64,000 nucleotides of DNA from Ornithinibacillus sp. 4-3. Lineage in GTDB: Bacteria > Bacillota > Bacilli > Bacillales > Amphibacillaceae. Below, one piece after another: positions 8,828 through 18,238 of the stretch. The notes under the pieces are model-generated. The model was not told the DNA's origin. It ran no database searches and saw nothing but the letters and a program-made list of their open reading frames with translations. The stretch covers positions 3,196,001 to 3,260,000 of the forward strand of contig NZ_CP162599.1 in NCBI RefSeq assembly GCF_040958695.1, written 5' to 3'. The first letter of the stretch is position 1, and every line of letters starts with the position of its first letter. The translations under genes and the position numbers were made by a program.

Positions 8828-10291
8828 TTACAAACGTGATGTAATCATTTTCTTACGTGTATAGAAATTCACGCCGTCTTTACCATTTGCATGTAAATCA
8901 CCATAGAATGAATCCTTCCAACCAGAGAATGGGAAGAATGCCATTGGAGCCGGAACACCTAAATTAACTCCTAGCATACCTGCATCAATTGTTTCCCTGA
9001 AGGTACGGATTGCACTTGCATTTGTCGTAAAGAGGCATGCACCATTTGCAAAATTAGATTCATTTGTCAGTTCGATTGCATCTTCTAATGTTTCTACACG
9101 TACAACAGATAATACTGGAGCAAAAATTTCTTCCTGCCAGATTTTCATATCTGTTTTAACATTATCGAAAATAGTTGGTCCAACGAAATAGCCTTCGTCA
9201 TCACTTTCTTTATCTTTACGTCCATCCCGAACTAAAGTTGCTCCTTCTTCAATTCCTGTTTCAATATAACCTAATGTTTTATCTTTATGAGAATCACGGA
9301 TAACTGGTCCTAAGAAAATACCATCTTCTAAACCATTACCGATTTTAATATCATCTGCCGCTTTATTTAATTTCTCAACAAGCTTCTCTGCAACATCACC
9401 TACTGCCACGACTACCGAACATGCCATACAACGCTCTCCTGCTGAACCATATGCAGCACTAATAATTTGATTCACTGCTTCATCTAACTCTGCATCTGGA
9501 AGAACGATAGAATGGTTTTTTGCTCCAGAAAGAGCTTGGACACGCTTGCCTTGTTTTGCAGCATTTTCATATACGTATTTTGCAACAGGCTGAGAACCAA
9601 CAAAAGAAATAGCTCTTACATCCTTGTGCTCAATTAATCCATTAACAACATCATGAGCACCATGAACGATATTGAACACACCTGCTGGTAAACCTGCTTC
9701 TACTAAAAGCTCAGCTAAACGATTTGCAAGTAATGGTGTCCGCTCAGATGGCTTTAATACAAATGTATTACCACAAGCAATTGCTAATGGGAACATCCAG
9801 CATGGAACCATCATCGGGAAGTTAAATGGTGTAATACCACCCACTACTCCAATTGGATAACGGAACATTTGTGATTCTATATTAGTTGCAATTGTTGATA
9901 GATTATCTCCCATCATCAAGGTTGGCGCACCACATGCAAATTCCACACATTCAATGCCACGTTGTACCTCTCCGTAGGATTCAGAAAATGCTTTCCCATT
10001 TTCGATAGTAATTAGACGAGCTAGCTCATCCTGATGATCGATTAATAATTGTTGATATTTAAAAAGAATACGTGCTCTTCTTGGCACTGCTGTGTTGCTC
10101 CAAGATGTATATGCTTCTTTAGCAACCGCGACAGCGTCATCCAAATCTTCTCTTGTAGAGATAGGTACCTGACATAAAATTTCTTCTGTTGCTGGGTTTG
10201 GCACAGCATCATACTGCGAGGTGCGTGGTTCCACCCATTCTCCATTAATAAAATTCTTTAGTTTTTCTCCTGCTGCTGAAACTCCACTCAC
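8828..10291 (-). CDS. mmsA: CoA-acylating methylmalonate-semialdehyde dehydrogenase
   Basis: NAD+-dependent aldehyde dehydrogenase that decarboxylates (methyl)malonate semialdehyde to propionyl- or acetyl-CoA. The catalytic cysteine is C288 in GERCMA. The usual general-base Glu segment is replaced by ALSGAKNH, the hallmark of CoA-dependent MMSDH. PFNFPMM near residues 155-161 and [13 protein letters not shown] near 230-242 are typical. I choose the GTG at 10291 because GAGGAGG lies 8 nt upstream and the resulting 487 residues match the family; the extra 40 codons upstream look non-coding. IolA of myo-inositol degradation belongs to the same family, but no other iol genes are present. Confidence 0.88.
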   Translation of the reverse strand: MSGVSAAGEKLKNFINGEWVEPRTSQYDAVPNPATEEILCQVPISTREDLDDAVAVAKEAYTSWSNTAVPRRARILFKYQQLLIDHQDELARLITIENGKAFSESYGEVQRGIECVEFACGAPTLMMGDNLSTIATNIESQMFRYPIGVVGGITPFNFPMMVPCWMFPLAIACGNTFVLKPSERTPLLANRLAELLVEAGLPAGVFNIVHGAHDVVNGLIEHKDVRAISFVGSQPVAKYVYENAAKQGKRVQALSGAKNHSIVLPDAELDEAVNQIISAAYGSAGERCMACSVVVAVGDVAEKLVEKLNKAADDIKIGNGLEDGIFLGPVIRDSHKDKTLGYIETGIEEGATLVRDGRKDKESDDEGYFVGPTIFDNVKTDMKIWQEEIFAPVLSVVRVETLEDAIELTNESNFANGACLFTTNASAIRTFRETIDAGMLGVNLGVPAPMAFFPFSGWKDSFYGDLHANGKDGVNFYTRKKMITSRL

Positions 10292-10394
10292 AGTTAAAAC
10301 CTCCTCGAAACAAAATTTATTTTTAGGATAGAAATTACAATGTTTTAGATTGGTTATTATCGAATATAAATTGTCAAAATACCCGCTCCGGAAA

Positions 10395-10505
10395 TATACT
10401 CCGCTTTCCATGGGCGGCTAGAGAGCCTCCTCGTGCTTGCGCACTCCGGGGTCTCACCTAGGCCTTCCTCCCATAGGAGTCTACGCATATTTCCTACGCT
10501 TTATT
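10395..10505. repeat. G+C-rich dispersed hairpin repeat (BOX-like)
   Basis: About 110 nt with clearly higher G+C than its surroundings. The ends are inversely related: GGAAATAT at 10400-10407 pairs with ATATTTCC at 10487-10494, and ATGGG pairs with CCCAT further in. A small internal hairpin GTGC-TTGC-GCAC lies near 10433-10444. The core CTCCTCG...GGGGTCTCACC...CTCCCATAGGAGTCTACGC is of a type I recall as repeated in many Bacillaceae genomes. It separates mmsA from its presumed control region. Confidence 0.6.
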
Positions 10506-10666
10506 TTAATATCATTCGATTTTCAAACTAAAATCTTAATTTTATCTTAGCTTCTTTCCTACCCTCTAGCTTTTTAACAAAAAAACATATATCAAGCACT
10601 CCATCATCCCCATAAAAGCGCTATCATACATTTCCCCCATTATACCATTTGTAAAAGATTGCAGAC

Positions 10667-10716
10667 TAGACAAAATGTTAAATGTAAAAAGAAAGTGAAT
10701 ACACAAAATGTCTTAG
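10667..10716. promoter_or_regulatory. Candidate operator shared with the symporter/pucR region
   Basis: TAGACAAAATGTTAAA at 10667-10682 is identical to 24368-24383. A reversed-sense partner CAAAATGTCTTAG lies at 10704-10716. The site is upstream of mmsA and immediately downstream of the hyuA-like stop. It may bind the PucR-type regulator encoded at 24493, which is inference. Confidence 0.4.
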
Positions 10717-10727
10717 CATAGAACTGT

Positions 10728-12293
10728 TTATTCGATCCCCTTTAAATCCCCAGCTGCTTTAACACGAATTCGAGTTGCATTTCCTGGCAAATAGGCAAGC
10801 GGTACATCTTCTATATCAACTATTACAAGACGATCTGGATCTGCGCCAGCGGTTATTGCTTCTTGCTTAGCCATCTCTTTAGCTAATTCGACTGCCTTCT
10901 CTCTTCCTATGTCTTCTAATACATATATCTTTTCTATTTGCCCACTTACTTGGGCAATAGCTGATCCAATTGCATTTGCTACTCCTGAATGTTCCGGACG
11001 AATAACTTTTGACGCACCTTCTAATTTTTCTGGTAATAAGATGCTTCCTCCACCCACAAGTATCACTGGCACTGGATCTGCACTAGTTTTCATTCTGTCA
11101 ATTGCTTCTTCTACTAACTCTACCATGCTCTGATAGATTTCATTTAAAACTTCCTGATTCATATGGGAAACCTTCGCAGGATCACCTAGTTGTGCTTTTC
11201 CTAGTCCTACTACGACATCTGTTGCAGTTAAAGTGGTTCCACCAAATATTAAGCTTTCTTTGGATAAATTATAACCAACACTATCTGGACCAATTGTAAA
11301 ACTTCCATCGTCTTTTATACGAATAATCGTTCCTCCACCAAGACCAATGGAAAAGAGATCTGGCATCCTAAAATTAGTCCGTGCACCTCCAAGCTCTACT
11401 GCTATCGAAGATTCTCTTGGAAATGATTGCACTAATACACCAACATCAGAAGTAGTTCCGCCTACATCAACCACAATTGCATCAGAAAGATCGCTTAAGT
11501 AGGATGCTCCTCTAAGTGAATTCGTTGGTCCACATGCAACGGTAAATATTGGATATTTCACAGCGTATTCTACGGACATTAATGTTCCATCATTTTGTCC
11601 AAAAAATACTTTAGCTTGAATTCCTTCATTATGTAATGCTTTAACAAATCCATCTGCAGCTGTTTTAGCAACATCAATAACAGCCGCATTAAGAATCGTC
11701 GCATTTTCTCTTTCCAATAAACCAACAGAGCCGATTTCCGATGAAATAGAAATGGAAATTTCCTCTCCAAGTATCTTTCGCATAATTTCATATGCTTTAT
11801 TTTCATGTGCTTGTGAAACAGGAGAGAACACTGAGGTAATTGCAATTGAATCTACTTTTCCTTTCACTTGCTCTGCTATTTCATATAAATGTTCTTCATC
11901 TAAATCAACAATTTCCCTACCGTCAAATTCGTGGCCACCTCGAACAATAAATGTGTATTTGCCAAGTGATTCCGAAAGATCCTGAGCCACACCAACTAAT
12001 GGTTTAACTGCCAATGTTGCTGGAGCACCAATACGTATAATCGCTATTTTATTCAATCTTTTTCTTTCAACAATTGCATTAGTGCAGTGAGTCGTTCCAA
12101 GCATGGCATATTTTATCTTCTCTCTAGCTATTCCAGAGTCATTTACTACTTTTTTCAAAGCTTCATTGATACCTGTCGCTACATCGTCAGTTGTAGGTGA
12201 CTTTGTTGTTGCTATTATTGTATTATCTTTGTCTAAAATAACTGCATCTGTATGGGTGCCCCCAACATCAATTCCTAAACGATATATTCCCAT
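10728..12293 (-). CDS. HyuA-like hydantoinase/oxoprolinase family protein
   Basis: The N-terminal segment GIDVGGTHTDAVILDKDN (residues 7-24) is the ATP/phosphate-binding signature of the hydantoinase A/5-oxoprolinase family, and ATVLGTTHCTNAI-type and VVDVGGTTSDVGVL segments (near 280-293) follow in the usual order. The family cleaves cyclic amides such as 5-oxoproline or N-methylhydantoin at the cost of ATP. At 521 residues it is a short version, and no HyuB partner is adjacent. Its ATG overlaps the DUF917 stop (TAATG), with AAAGGAGC in the upstream gene's last codons, so the two are translationally coupled. The substrate is probably a cyclised amino-acid derivative, but this is inferred. 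Confidence 0.85.
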   Translation of the reverse strand: MGIYRLGIDVGGTHTDAVILDKDNTIIATTKSPTTDDVATGINEALKKVVNDSGIAREKIKYAMLGTTHCTNAIVERKRLNKIAIIRIGAPATLAVKPLVGVAQDLSESLGKYTFIVRGGHEFDGREIVDLDEEHLYEIAEQVKGKVDSIAITSVFSPVSQAHENKAYEIMRKILGEEISISISSEIGSVGLLERENATILNAAVIDVAKTAADGFVKALHNEGIQAKVFFGQNDGTLMSVEYAVKYPIFTVACGPTNSLRGASYLSDLSDAIVVDVGGTTSDVGVLVQSFPRESSIAVELGGARTNFRMPDLFSIGLGGGTIIRIKDDGSFTIGPDSVGYNLSKESLIFGGTTLTATDVVVGLGKAQLGDPAKVSHMNQEVLNEIYQSMVELVEEAIDRMKTSADPVPVILVGGGSILLPEKLEGASKVIRPEHSGVANAIGSAIAQVSGQIEKIYVLEDIGREKAVELAKEMAKQEAITAGADPDRLVIVDIEDVPLAYLPGNATRIRVKAAGDLKGIE

Positions 12294-13387
12294 TATGATT
12301 CAGCTCCTTTCTTCATCAGCTCTTCAACCGGCACATAATCAACATCATAGCCAAAGTATTTTGGACCTACTGTAGCAATTCCTTTCTCTGTTCTCCATTT
12401 CGGATTGCAAGGCATACCAATTACAACACATCTAGCCCCATATTTGATTGCTTCAGTAGTAATAGGAAGAGCTGTTTCAGCATCAAGAACTGCTATTAAA
12501 TCAGGTGTCACACATAATAATTCTTGTCCTTTTTTAGCGATTAAATGTTCATTTTGGAATCTAACTTCAAGTGTTTCCCCTCGATATGCATGAATCCCTT
12601 CAAACATTGCTAAACCTCTCGTAAAACCTGTTTCCGTTTTTCGATCAATATCACTTACTTTTCCATGAAATAATTCGAAACCATTTGTTACTTTTAATAC
12701 TTCTTTTATCGGATCCACACCATTCTCCTTAGCAAGTCTAATGGCCTTTCCTATATCTTCCTCTAATTGCAAAATACTTCTAATCCCGCTCTTTTTAATG
12801 TCTTTTCCAGTCATTGGATATATAGCTGTTGTTGCTCTTCCACCCATTTGAATCGTAGCACTTCGAGCGAGTCTTTCCGTCCAAACATTATCAACCGTAT
12901 TCAATATAATTGAATTTCCCCGCTCATCCGCAAGAGCCATTGGCGTTGTAGAAACACCATCTAAGTGGAAGGTAACCATTTGTAACTCCGGAAAAGCTCT
13001 CCCCATTCCATCCACATCAACAACAGGTAAGCCTAGTTTCGCCCCTAATATTAAAGGCAGCATAGAATTCATTCCACCTGCTTCGATTGGCATTGTTGCA
13101 TAAATCTTCTGTCCTAAATATGACTCCAAGCTTTCAAATGCTGCCTGTGCTTCATCACCACTAGGAAGCTTTTCTGCTGAAACTGTCGGGGCTCCCATTC
13201 CCGCTGAAGGTACAACTAATACTTCATCAGGCACTTCATCTACATCTAATAAGGTAATTTCTCCATAATCCTTAACAGCTTGTATTGCCATTAATTTTCC
13301 TACATATGGATTACCTCCACCGCCAGTTCCAAGTATTGCTGCTCCAACAGCAATATCTTCAATTTCTTGTTCACCTATTTTTCTCAT
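12293..13387 (-). CDS. DUF917 (S-methyl-thiohydantoin desulfurase-type domain) protein
   Basis: DUF917 family protein of 364 residues. The N-terminus ILGTGGGGNPYVGKLMAI (near residues 18-35) and PVVDVDGMGRAFPELQMVTF (near 143-162) are family hallmarks. The Pfam name associates the domain with S-methyl thiohydantoin desulfuration, but biochemical proof for most members is lacking. I choose the ATG at 13387 because AAGGAGG lies at ideal spacing; the 25-codon upstream extension is implausible. It sits 64 nt after the binding-lipoprotein gene and overlaps the HyuA-like gene by one base. This suggests import, then DUF917 plus HyuA-like processing, of one substrate class. Confidence 0.85.
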   Translation of the reverse strand: MRKIGEQEIEDIAVGAAILGTGGGGNPYVGKLMAIQAVKDYGEITLLDVDEVPDEVLVVPSAGMGAPTVSAEKLPSGDEAQAAFESLESYLGQKIYATMPIEAGGMNSMLPLILGAKLGLPVVDVDGMGRAFPELQMVTFHLDGVSTTPMALADERGNSIILNTVDNVWTERLARSATIQMGGRATTAIYPMTGKDIKKSGIRSILQLEEDIGKAIRLAKENGVDPIKEVLKVTNGFELFHGKVSDIDRKTETGFTRGLAMFEGIHAYRGETLEVRFQNEHLIAKKGQELLCVTPDLIAVLDAETALPITTEAIKYGARCVVIGMPCNPKWRTEKGIATVGPKYFGYDVDYVPVEELMKKGAES

Positions 13388-13451
13388 TGCTTGATTACCT
13401 CCTTGAAGTATTTTCAATTCAAATTTCCAGCATTTCGACCGGATCTGAAAT

Positions 13452-15041
13452 TTATTCCTCATTTACCTTAGTATTCCATAAAGGCATCATAATTGGCCGA
13501 TCCATTACTTGAAGCCCTTCTATACTACTTTTAGCTGCCATAATAATTGGAACCGAACCAAATTGAGTAAACGGAACATACTCTGTCCAAGCATATCCTT
13601 GTAATTCGTCCCACTTTTCCTTCCCTTCACTTAAGGAATCAGAACTTATAATTTCTTCTAGTAAACCAGCAATCTTTGTATCATCTGTCCATCCCGGCCA
13701 ATTTGGCGCAAGAGAAACAAGTGTGGATGGAACAGCCGGATAATTTATCCCAGCAGTTACGATGTCCCAATAATCCGGATCATCCCGTCTCTCAATATGT
13801 GCAGCCCAATCAAACACCTCTAGATTTACATTCATTCCCAATTGATTTAATTGTTCCTGCACAATCACGGCAATATCATAGTGATAAGGTATATCTCGAT
13901 TGGACAATAATGTAATTTCTTCTCCATTATACCCTGCCTCTTCTAGCAATTGTTTTGCCTTTTCCGTATTATTTTGGTTAAATCCCTCTTGACCAGCCTC
14001 ACTATACCAATTTACAACCTTCTCATTCATATAACTTGAACCAAATCCATAAAGCTCCTCACTAGCAAATGCTCCTAGCATAATATCCGATGCATTCAAC
14101 GCTGCATTAACAGCTTGTCTCATTTTAACATCCGAAAATAATCCCTCTTTTTTATTATAAACGAGATTCATTGTACCGAAATAGGCACTATACACATTAA
14201 AATTCGGATCGTTTTTCACCTGGTCATAATGGTCAAAAGCAATACTATACGCGATATCAAATTCTCCTGTCTGAAGCCCTGTTAATAAAGTAGATGGATC
14301 CTGTGTTTTATAAAAATATAAATCCTTCACTAGTGCTTCTTTTTTCCCTGCTAAACCATCGGCAGGAGAGTCATCAAAAGTATAATCATCAAACCTTGCA
14401 AGATGGACATATTGATCTTGTAGCCAATCTACAAATTGAAATGGCCCAGTTCCAACATATTCTTTTACAAAATCGTCACCCGCATCTTCAATAATTTCTT
14501 TTGGCATGATTGCAGGGAAAAAATCTTGCCCAGCAAGAAGATCCAATAAATCCAATCTTGGATTTTGTAATTGTAAAACGACTGTATAGTCATCCTGAGT
14601 TTCAAATGCTGCATCATGGAGATGCTCCTGTGCAATCGTTGATCTTTCCTTCCATCTGTTCATAGAAGCAAGAACATCCTCTGCTTTCATCTCTTTTCCA
14701 TTATGGAATTGTACTCCTTCTCGTAATTTAAATGTATATGTTTTTCCATCTTCACTCTTTTCTACAGATTCAGCTAACATTGGAACTGGTTGATAATCTG
14801 CATTAAGCGTAATCAGCGTTTCATAAATATGAATAGCTACATCTCGTGTAAGCGCATCTCCAGTTGTATGTACATCAAGTGTTGTTGGTTGAGAAGTGAT
14901 AGCTATTTTTAATTCAGCATCCGTATTTTCAGCCACTTGTGTTTCATCATTTTCTTTTGTTGAATCATTTGATTGACTACATCCTAAAATAGACAAAAGT
15001 ATTATTGCCATGATGAATATCAATATATTTCTACCGTTCAT
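13452..15041 (-). CDS. ABC transporter family-5 substrate-binding lipoprotein (subgroup C)
   Basis: Extracytoplasmic binding protein of the Opp/Dpp (SBP_bac_5) family, 529 residues. The lipoprotein signal ends in SILGC, with the lipidated cysteine at residue 21. AEDVLASMNRW and EYVGTGPFQFVDW are family signatures. The GTG at 15050 would abut the AGGAGG, so I take the ATG at 15041, nine nt downstream of it. It shares long near-identical stretches with the protein at 34409 (YSAYFGTMNLVYNKKEG, QVMDRPIMMPLWNT), defining subgroup C. It is the first gene of the unit binding protein-DUF917-HyuA. No permease or ATPase accompanies it. Ligand unknown; peptide or modified amino acid is inferred. Confidence 0.92.
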   Translation of the reverse strand: MNGRNILIFIMAIILLSILGCSQSNDSTKENDETQVAENTDAELKIAITSQPTTLDVHTTGDALTRDVAIHIYETLITLNADYQPVPMLAESVEKSEDGKTYTFKLREGVQFHNGKEMKAEDVLASMNRWKERSTIAQEHLHDAAFETQDDYTVVLQLQNPRLDLLDLLAGQDFFPAIMPKEIIEDAGDDFVKEYVGTGPFQFVDWLQDQYVHLARFDDYTFDDSPADGLAGKKEALVKDLYFYKTQDPSTLLTGLQTGEFDIAYSIAFDHYDQVKNDPNFNVYSAYFGTMNLVYNKKEGLFSDVKMRQAVNAALNASDIMLGAFASEELYGFGSSYMNEKVVNWYSEAGQEGFNQNNTEKAKQLLEEAGYNGEEITLLSNRDIPYHYDIAVIVQEQLNQLGMNVNLEVFDWAAHIERRDDPDYWDIVTAGINYPAVPSTLVSLAPNWPGWTDDTKIAGLLEEIISSDSLSEGKEKWDELQGYAWTEYVPFTQFGSVPIIMAAKSSIEGLQVMDRPIMMPLWNTKVNEE

Positions 15042-15198
15042 TTTAAACACCCTCCTAGTTAGTTGAATAATGTTGCTGGGTATTGCACTACAAATTTTGT
15101 ATCCTTATAGTTCTTTTAACATCCTTTCCTAGTTGTTTTGATCTTGGATACATTTGTATAAACTACTGCAAATTAACATCCTATAATTACATTTGTTC

Positions 15199-15227
15199 AT
15201 TCTATTTTATATAATATGAAAAGTCAA
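15199..15227 (-). promoter_or_regulatory. Sigma-A promoter for the binding protein-DUF917-HyuA operon
   Basis: On the minus strand TTGACT (15222-15227) and TAGAAT (15199-15204) are spaced by 17 nt, about 160 nt before the lipoprotein start. The long leader down to 15042 shows no riboswitch that I recognise. Confidence 0.65.
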
Positions 15228-15297
15228 TAAATTCAAAATAATAACTTTCTATGATCGGAAAAGGGATAATAATATTAAAAATAAGTTCCGTTGAAAC

Positions 15298-15331
15298 AAA
15301 AAATAACCCCAAATTAATGGAGTTATTTTTA
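15298..15331 (-). terminator. Terminator of the downstream YtcJ-like amidohydrolase gene
   Basis: AAAAATAACCCCA pairs with TGGAGTTATTTTT around a short loop. The minus-strand reading continues into TTTTTTGTTTC. Confidence 0.75.
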
Positions 15332-15371
15332 TCTTCACTTATATTTAACAGTTAAAAATGTTCAATTTTCT

Positions 15372-16973
15372 CTAACGCTGATAAACAACTTCACCGTCAA
15401 TAATTGTACATTCTACTTGAATGTCTAGTATTTCATCTGTTTTTGCATTTAAGATAGAACGGTCTAAAATAACTAAATCTGCTAGTTTACCAACTTCTAA
15501 ACTACCTTTCATATCTTCATCAAATGAAGCATACGCAGAATTAATCGTATACATACGCAATGCTTCTGTTAGATTGATTTTCTGATTTGGCCCAACCTCT
15601 TGTCCCGTTTGTGATTTACGAACTAGCGCACTATGAATACCGCGCATTGGCGCAAAGTCTGTTACAGGACTGTCTGATGTAATCGCTGCTGGGATTCCAG
15701 CTTCTAAGTAATCTTTCAATGGAAACATATGGTTTGTACGCTCGCCATAGTTCTTTAAATAGCCGTCCCCATATTCATATAAGAAAGCCGGATTTGGTGT
15801 AGGAACAACTCCTTGGGCTTTCATTCTTTCGATTAAATCTGGTGTTGCAACTCCAGCATGCTCAATTCGATGTCTTGCGTTTGGACGTGGACATTCTTCA
15901 TTCGCCTTCTCAATTGTGCTTAATATCATGTCAATTGCCGCATCTCCTTGGGCATGTACAGTAATTTGCCATCCTTGTTTATGTGCCTCCACAAAAAGAC
16001 CGTCTACTAAATCTTGCTCATAATAACGGACACCATAATCATTAGGATCACTTGTATATGGCTCTTTTGTCCAAATCGTTGGACCACTACTACTACCGTC
16101 CAAGAAAAGTTTTACAGGACCTATTTTAAAGTATTCATTTCCTAACCCTGTATAAATTCCTGATTGAAGCATCTTCTCAACAAGCGCTTCTCCATTCACC
16201 GCTGAACCAATCATTGTATATAAACGTGGCTTTAAGTTTCGAGTTAAAGATGCTCTTTGCAATGCTCGTAAATTAGCAGGACTAGAAATAGATGCATCAT
16301 GAATCGTTGTAATTCCTTTTTCAATTAATAAATCAGAAGCAATAGCTAGTGCACGATCAAATTCTTCCTCTGTTAATGCTGACTTTTTAGCAATTGGCGC
16401 TCCTGCTGTTTCAATTAAGACACCTGTTAATTCACCGTTTTCATCTTTGACAATAATACCTCCTTCAGGATCAGGAGTATCTTTAGTGATACCTGCTAAT
16501 TCTAAAGCAAGCGTATTTACCATCTTAATATGTCCGCAAGCACGAGTAACCACAATAGGATGATCTGTTGAAACAGAATCTAGCTCTTCTTTTGTCGGAT
16601 AACGCTTTTCTGTCATTTTCTGGTCATTATAGCCCCAAGCACGAATCCAGCTACCTTTGGCTTCTTTCTCTGCCGCTTTTCTTAAATCCATTAATAAATC
16701 TTCAATAGAAACAATGTGCTCTTCTTTACAGGAAACGGATAATGTATTTAGACCAATTGTTGTAACATGCAGATGGGCATCAATTAATCCAGGCATCAAT
16801 GTTCTTCCTGCTAAATCAACAATCTCTGACTCATCCGTTTTCAAAGCTAATATCTCATCATTTGATCCAACAGCAATGATTTTATTCCCACAAATTGCTG
16901 CCGCTTCCTTTACTTCATTCTCTTCATTTACTGTGATGACTTCCCCATTGATAAATAACGTTTGTTTATCCAT
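15372..16973 (-). CDS. YtcJ-like amidohydrolase (copy 1)
   Basis: Metal-dependent amidohydrolase of the YtcJ/amidohydrolase-3 group, 533 residues. The metal motif is H67-L-H69 in LIDAHLHVTTIG. Later metal or catalytic histidines lie in WQITVHAQGD and RHRIEHAG, and the terminal aspartate is in ITSDSPVTDF. The short N- and C-terminal segments form the usual beta-sandwich ending in CTIIDGEVVYQR. GAAGGAGATGC precedes the ATG. The protein is a close paralog of the one at 18239: most of the barrel, from GPVKLFLDGSSSGPTIWTKE to TSDSPVTDFAPMRGIH, is nearly identical. A terminator separates it from the C45 gene upstream. The hydrolysed bond cannot be predicted. Confidence 0.88.
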   Translation of the reverse strand: MDKQTLFINGEVITVNEENEVKEAAAICGNKIIAVGSNDEILALKTDESEIVDLAGRTLMPGLIDAHLHVTTIGLNTLSVSCKEEHIVSIEDLLMDLRKAAEKEAKGSWIRAWGYNDQKMTEKRYPTKEELDSVSTDHPIVVTRACGHIKMVNTLALELAGITKDTPDPEGGIIVKDENGELTGVLIETAGAPIAKKSALTEEEFDRALAIASDLLIEKGITTIHDASISSPANLRALQRASLTRNLKPRLYTMIGSAVNGEALVEKMLQSGIYTGLGNEYFKIGPVKLFLDGSSSGPTIWTKEPYTSDPNDYGVRYYEQDLVDGLFVEAHKQGWQITVHAQGDAAIDMILSTIEKANEECPRPNARHRIEHAGVATPDLIERMKAQGVVPTPNPAFLYEYGDGYLKNYGERTNHMFPLKDYLEAGIPAAITSDSPVTDFAPMRGIHSALVRKSQTGQEVGPNQKINLTEALRMYTINSAYASFDEDMKGSLEVGKLADLVILDRSILNAKTDEILDIQVECTIIDGEVVYQR

Positions 16974-17045
16974 TTTGCATCTCCTTCATTTTTTCTTGCA
17001 GATTGATTGACTGTAAGATTTCATATTGAGATAGATTTATTTATC

Positions 17046-17086
17046 TAAGATAGAGCCTTTACTGCTGGAAGATTCACTCTATCTTA
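17046..17086 (-). terminator. Terminator of the C45 hydrolase gene
   Basis: TAAGATAGAG (17046-17055) pairs with CTCTATCTTA (17077-17086) around a 21-nt loop. Only a weak U-run follows on the minus strand, so read-through into the next amidohydrolase gene is possible. Confidence 0.5.
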
Positions 17087-17105
17087 TAGTTTTCATGAAA
17101 TATCT

Positions 17106-18164
17106 TTAAGGACGCCCTTCTCCATAACCATGTTCACATGGATTTCCTTTTAACCATGTCAGCTTACGATCTGTTAAATTCATCGCAATACTAAAGACTG
17201 TTCTTGTTTGCATTTGAATAGGTTGTGTTGGATCTGGGTGACGACAAATTGAACTTGGATAGCCTTCATGATTAGCAAGCACATGAAAAAAGTCATCTGC
17301 TGTTAAATCTCGCTTATCAATTCCCTCCACCAACCTATCTATTGTTTCAAGGCGGGACGTAGAATCTGGGATTGGAGTTTCTTGAATAAGCTTTAACATA
17401 TTTGCTGAGCATAAATGATTTGTATGTGTTAACATCCCATTCACTGTTTGAATCGTATCTGTTTGAATTGGAGAAACCTCCATACTCACCATTCCTTCTG
17501 CAGCTGAAGCAATCATAAAATGGGCAGGAGATGCCATTTGATTATGATCAACCTTTTTCACAGCTTCCTTTAAGGAAGTCGACTCTAAAATTGCACGAAG
17601 CCCAAGATGAATTGGCACTTTCACTCCCCATACATTAGTAATTAATGCATTAAGCCCAACCCCGACTCCGGCAGAATTACAACCAATTTTCCCAATGATT
17701 CCTGCTTCTGTAATCATTTCAATGATCGGCAATCCTTTCTGCTCGATTTGTAAATAAACAAGTGAGTCGATTTGCGATGCACGCCAATCCCAGTTTTGAG
17801 CAAGCCATGTCTTGGTTGTCTTAGGCTTGGACAAAGCAAATGTAGTACAACCATCTGGTGCATTCGTTAATGCAATTTCACTTCTTGCATTCAATGCTAA
17901 AATATCTTCAAATGTTACGCCAGCTCCCTTAGCAAGCCCTTCCATTTCATCTAAATAACGGGAATTGTATTTTTCAATTGCATCAAGATGCTGCTTCGCT
18001 TTTTCAATTGCTTGCTGCCATGTTATAAATGCTGTATCCTCAAACATTTTCGCATATGTCTGAATGCTCGTATGAATCTTTTCCTTTACTGCCTCACCAT
18101 GCTGAAATCCAATTTCGTACGGTGTTCCCTTTAAGATTATTTTCTTTTCATTCTCCATTCCCAT
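17106..18164 (-). CDS. C45 family autoproteolytic acyltransferase/hydrolase
   Basis: Ntn-hydrolase of the C45 family, typified by fungal acyl-CoA:6-aminopenicillanic acid acyltransferase. The self-cleavage nucleophile is the Cys in APDGCTTFAL (residue 106 from the chosen start). ALNARSEIAL precedes it and TWLAQNWDW follows, both family signatures. Bacterial members hydrolyse or transfer N-acyl groups on amino acids or peptides. AAAGGGG abuts the ATG at 18173, so I use the ATG at 18164 with 9-nt spacing, giving 352 residues. It lies between the two YtcJ-like paralogs on the same strand, 74 nt after one and followed by a terminator before the other. Confidence 0.85.
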   Translation of the reverse strand: MGMENEKKIILKGTPYEIGFQHGEAVKEKIHTSIQTYAKMFEDTAFITWQQAIEKAKQHLDAIEKYNSRYLDEMEGLAKGAGVTFEDILALNARSEIALTNAPDGCTTFALSKPKTTKTWLAQNWDWRASQIDSLVYLQIEQKGLPIIEMITEAGIIGKIGCNSAGVGVGLNALITNVWGVKVPIHLGLRAILESTSLKEAVKKVDHNQMASPAHFMIASAAEGMVSMEVSPIQTDTIQTVNGMLTHTNHLCSANMLKLIQETPIPDSTSRLETIDRLVEGIDKRDLTADDFFHVLANHEGYPSSICRHPDPTQPIQMQTRTVFSIAMNLTDRKLTWLKGNPCEHGYGEGRP

Positions 18165-18238
18165 ATTTGCCATCCCCTTTCTTCTAGTTCATTTTCCACC
18201 TGTTAGTGGAGCTAATCTATATTTTCGCATCTATTACT

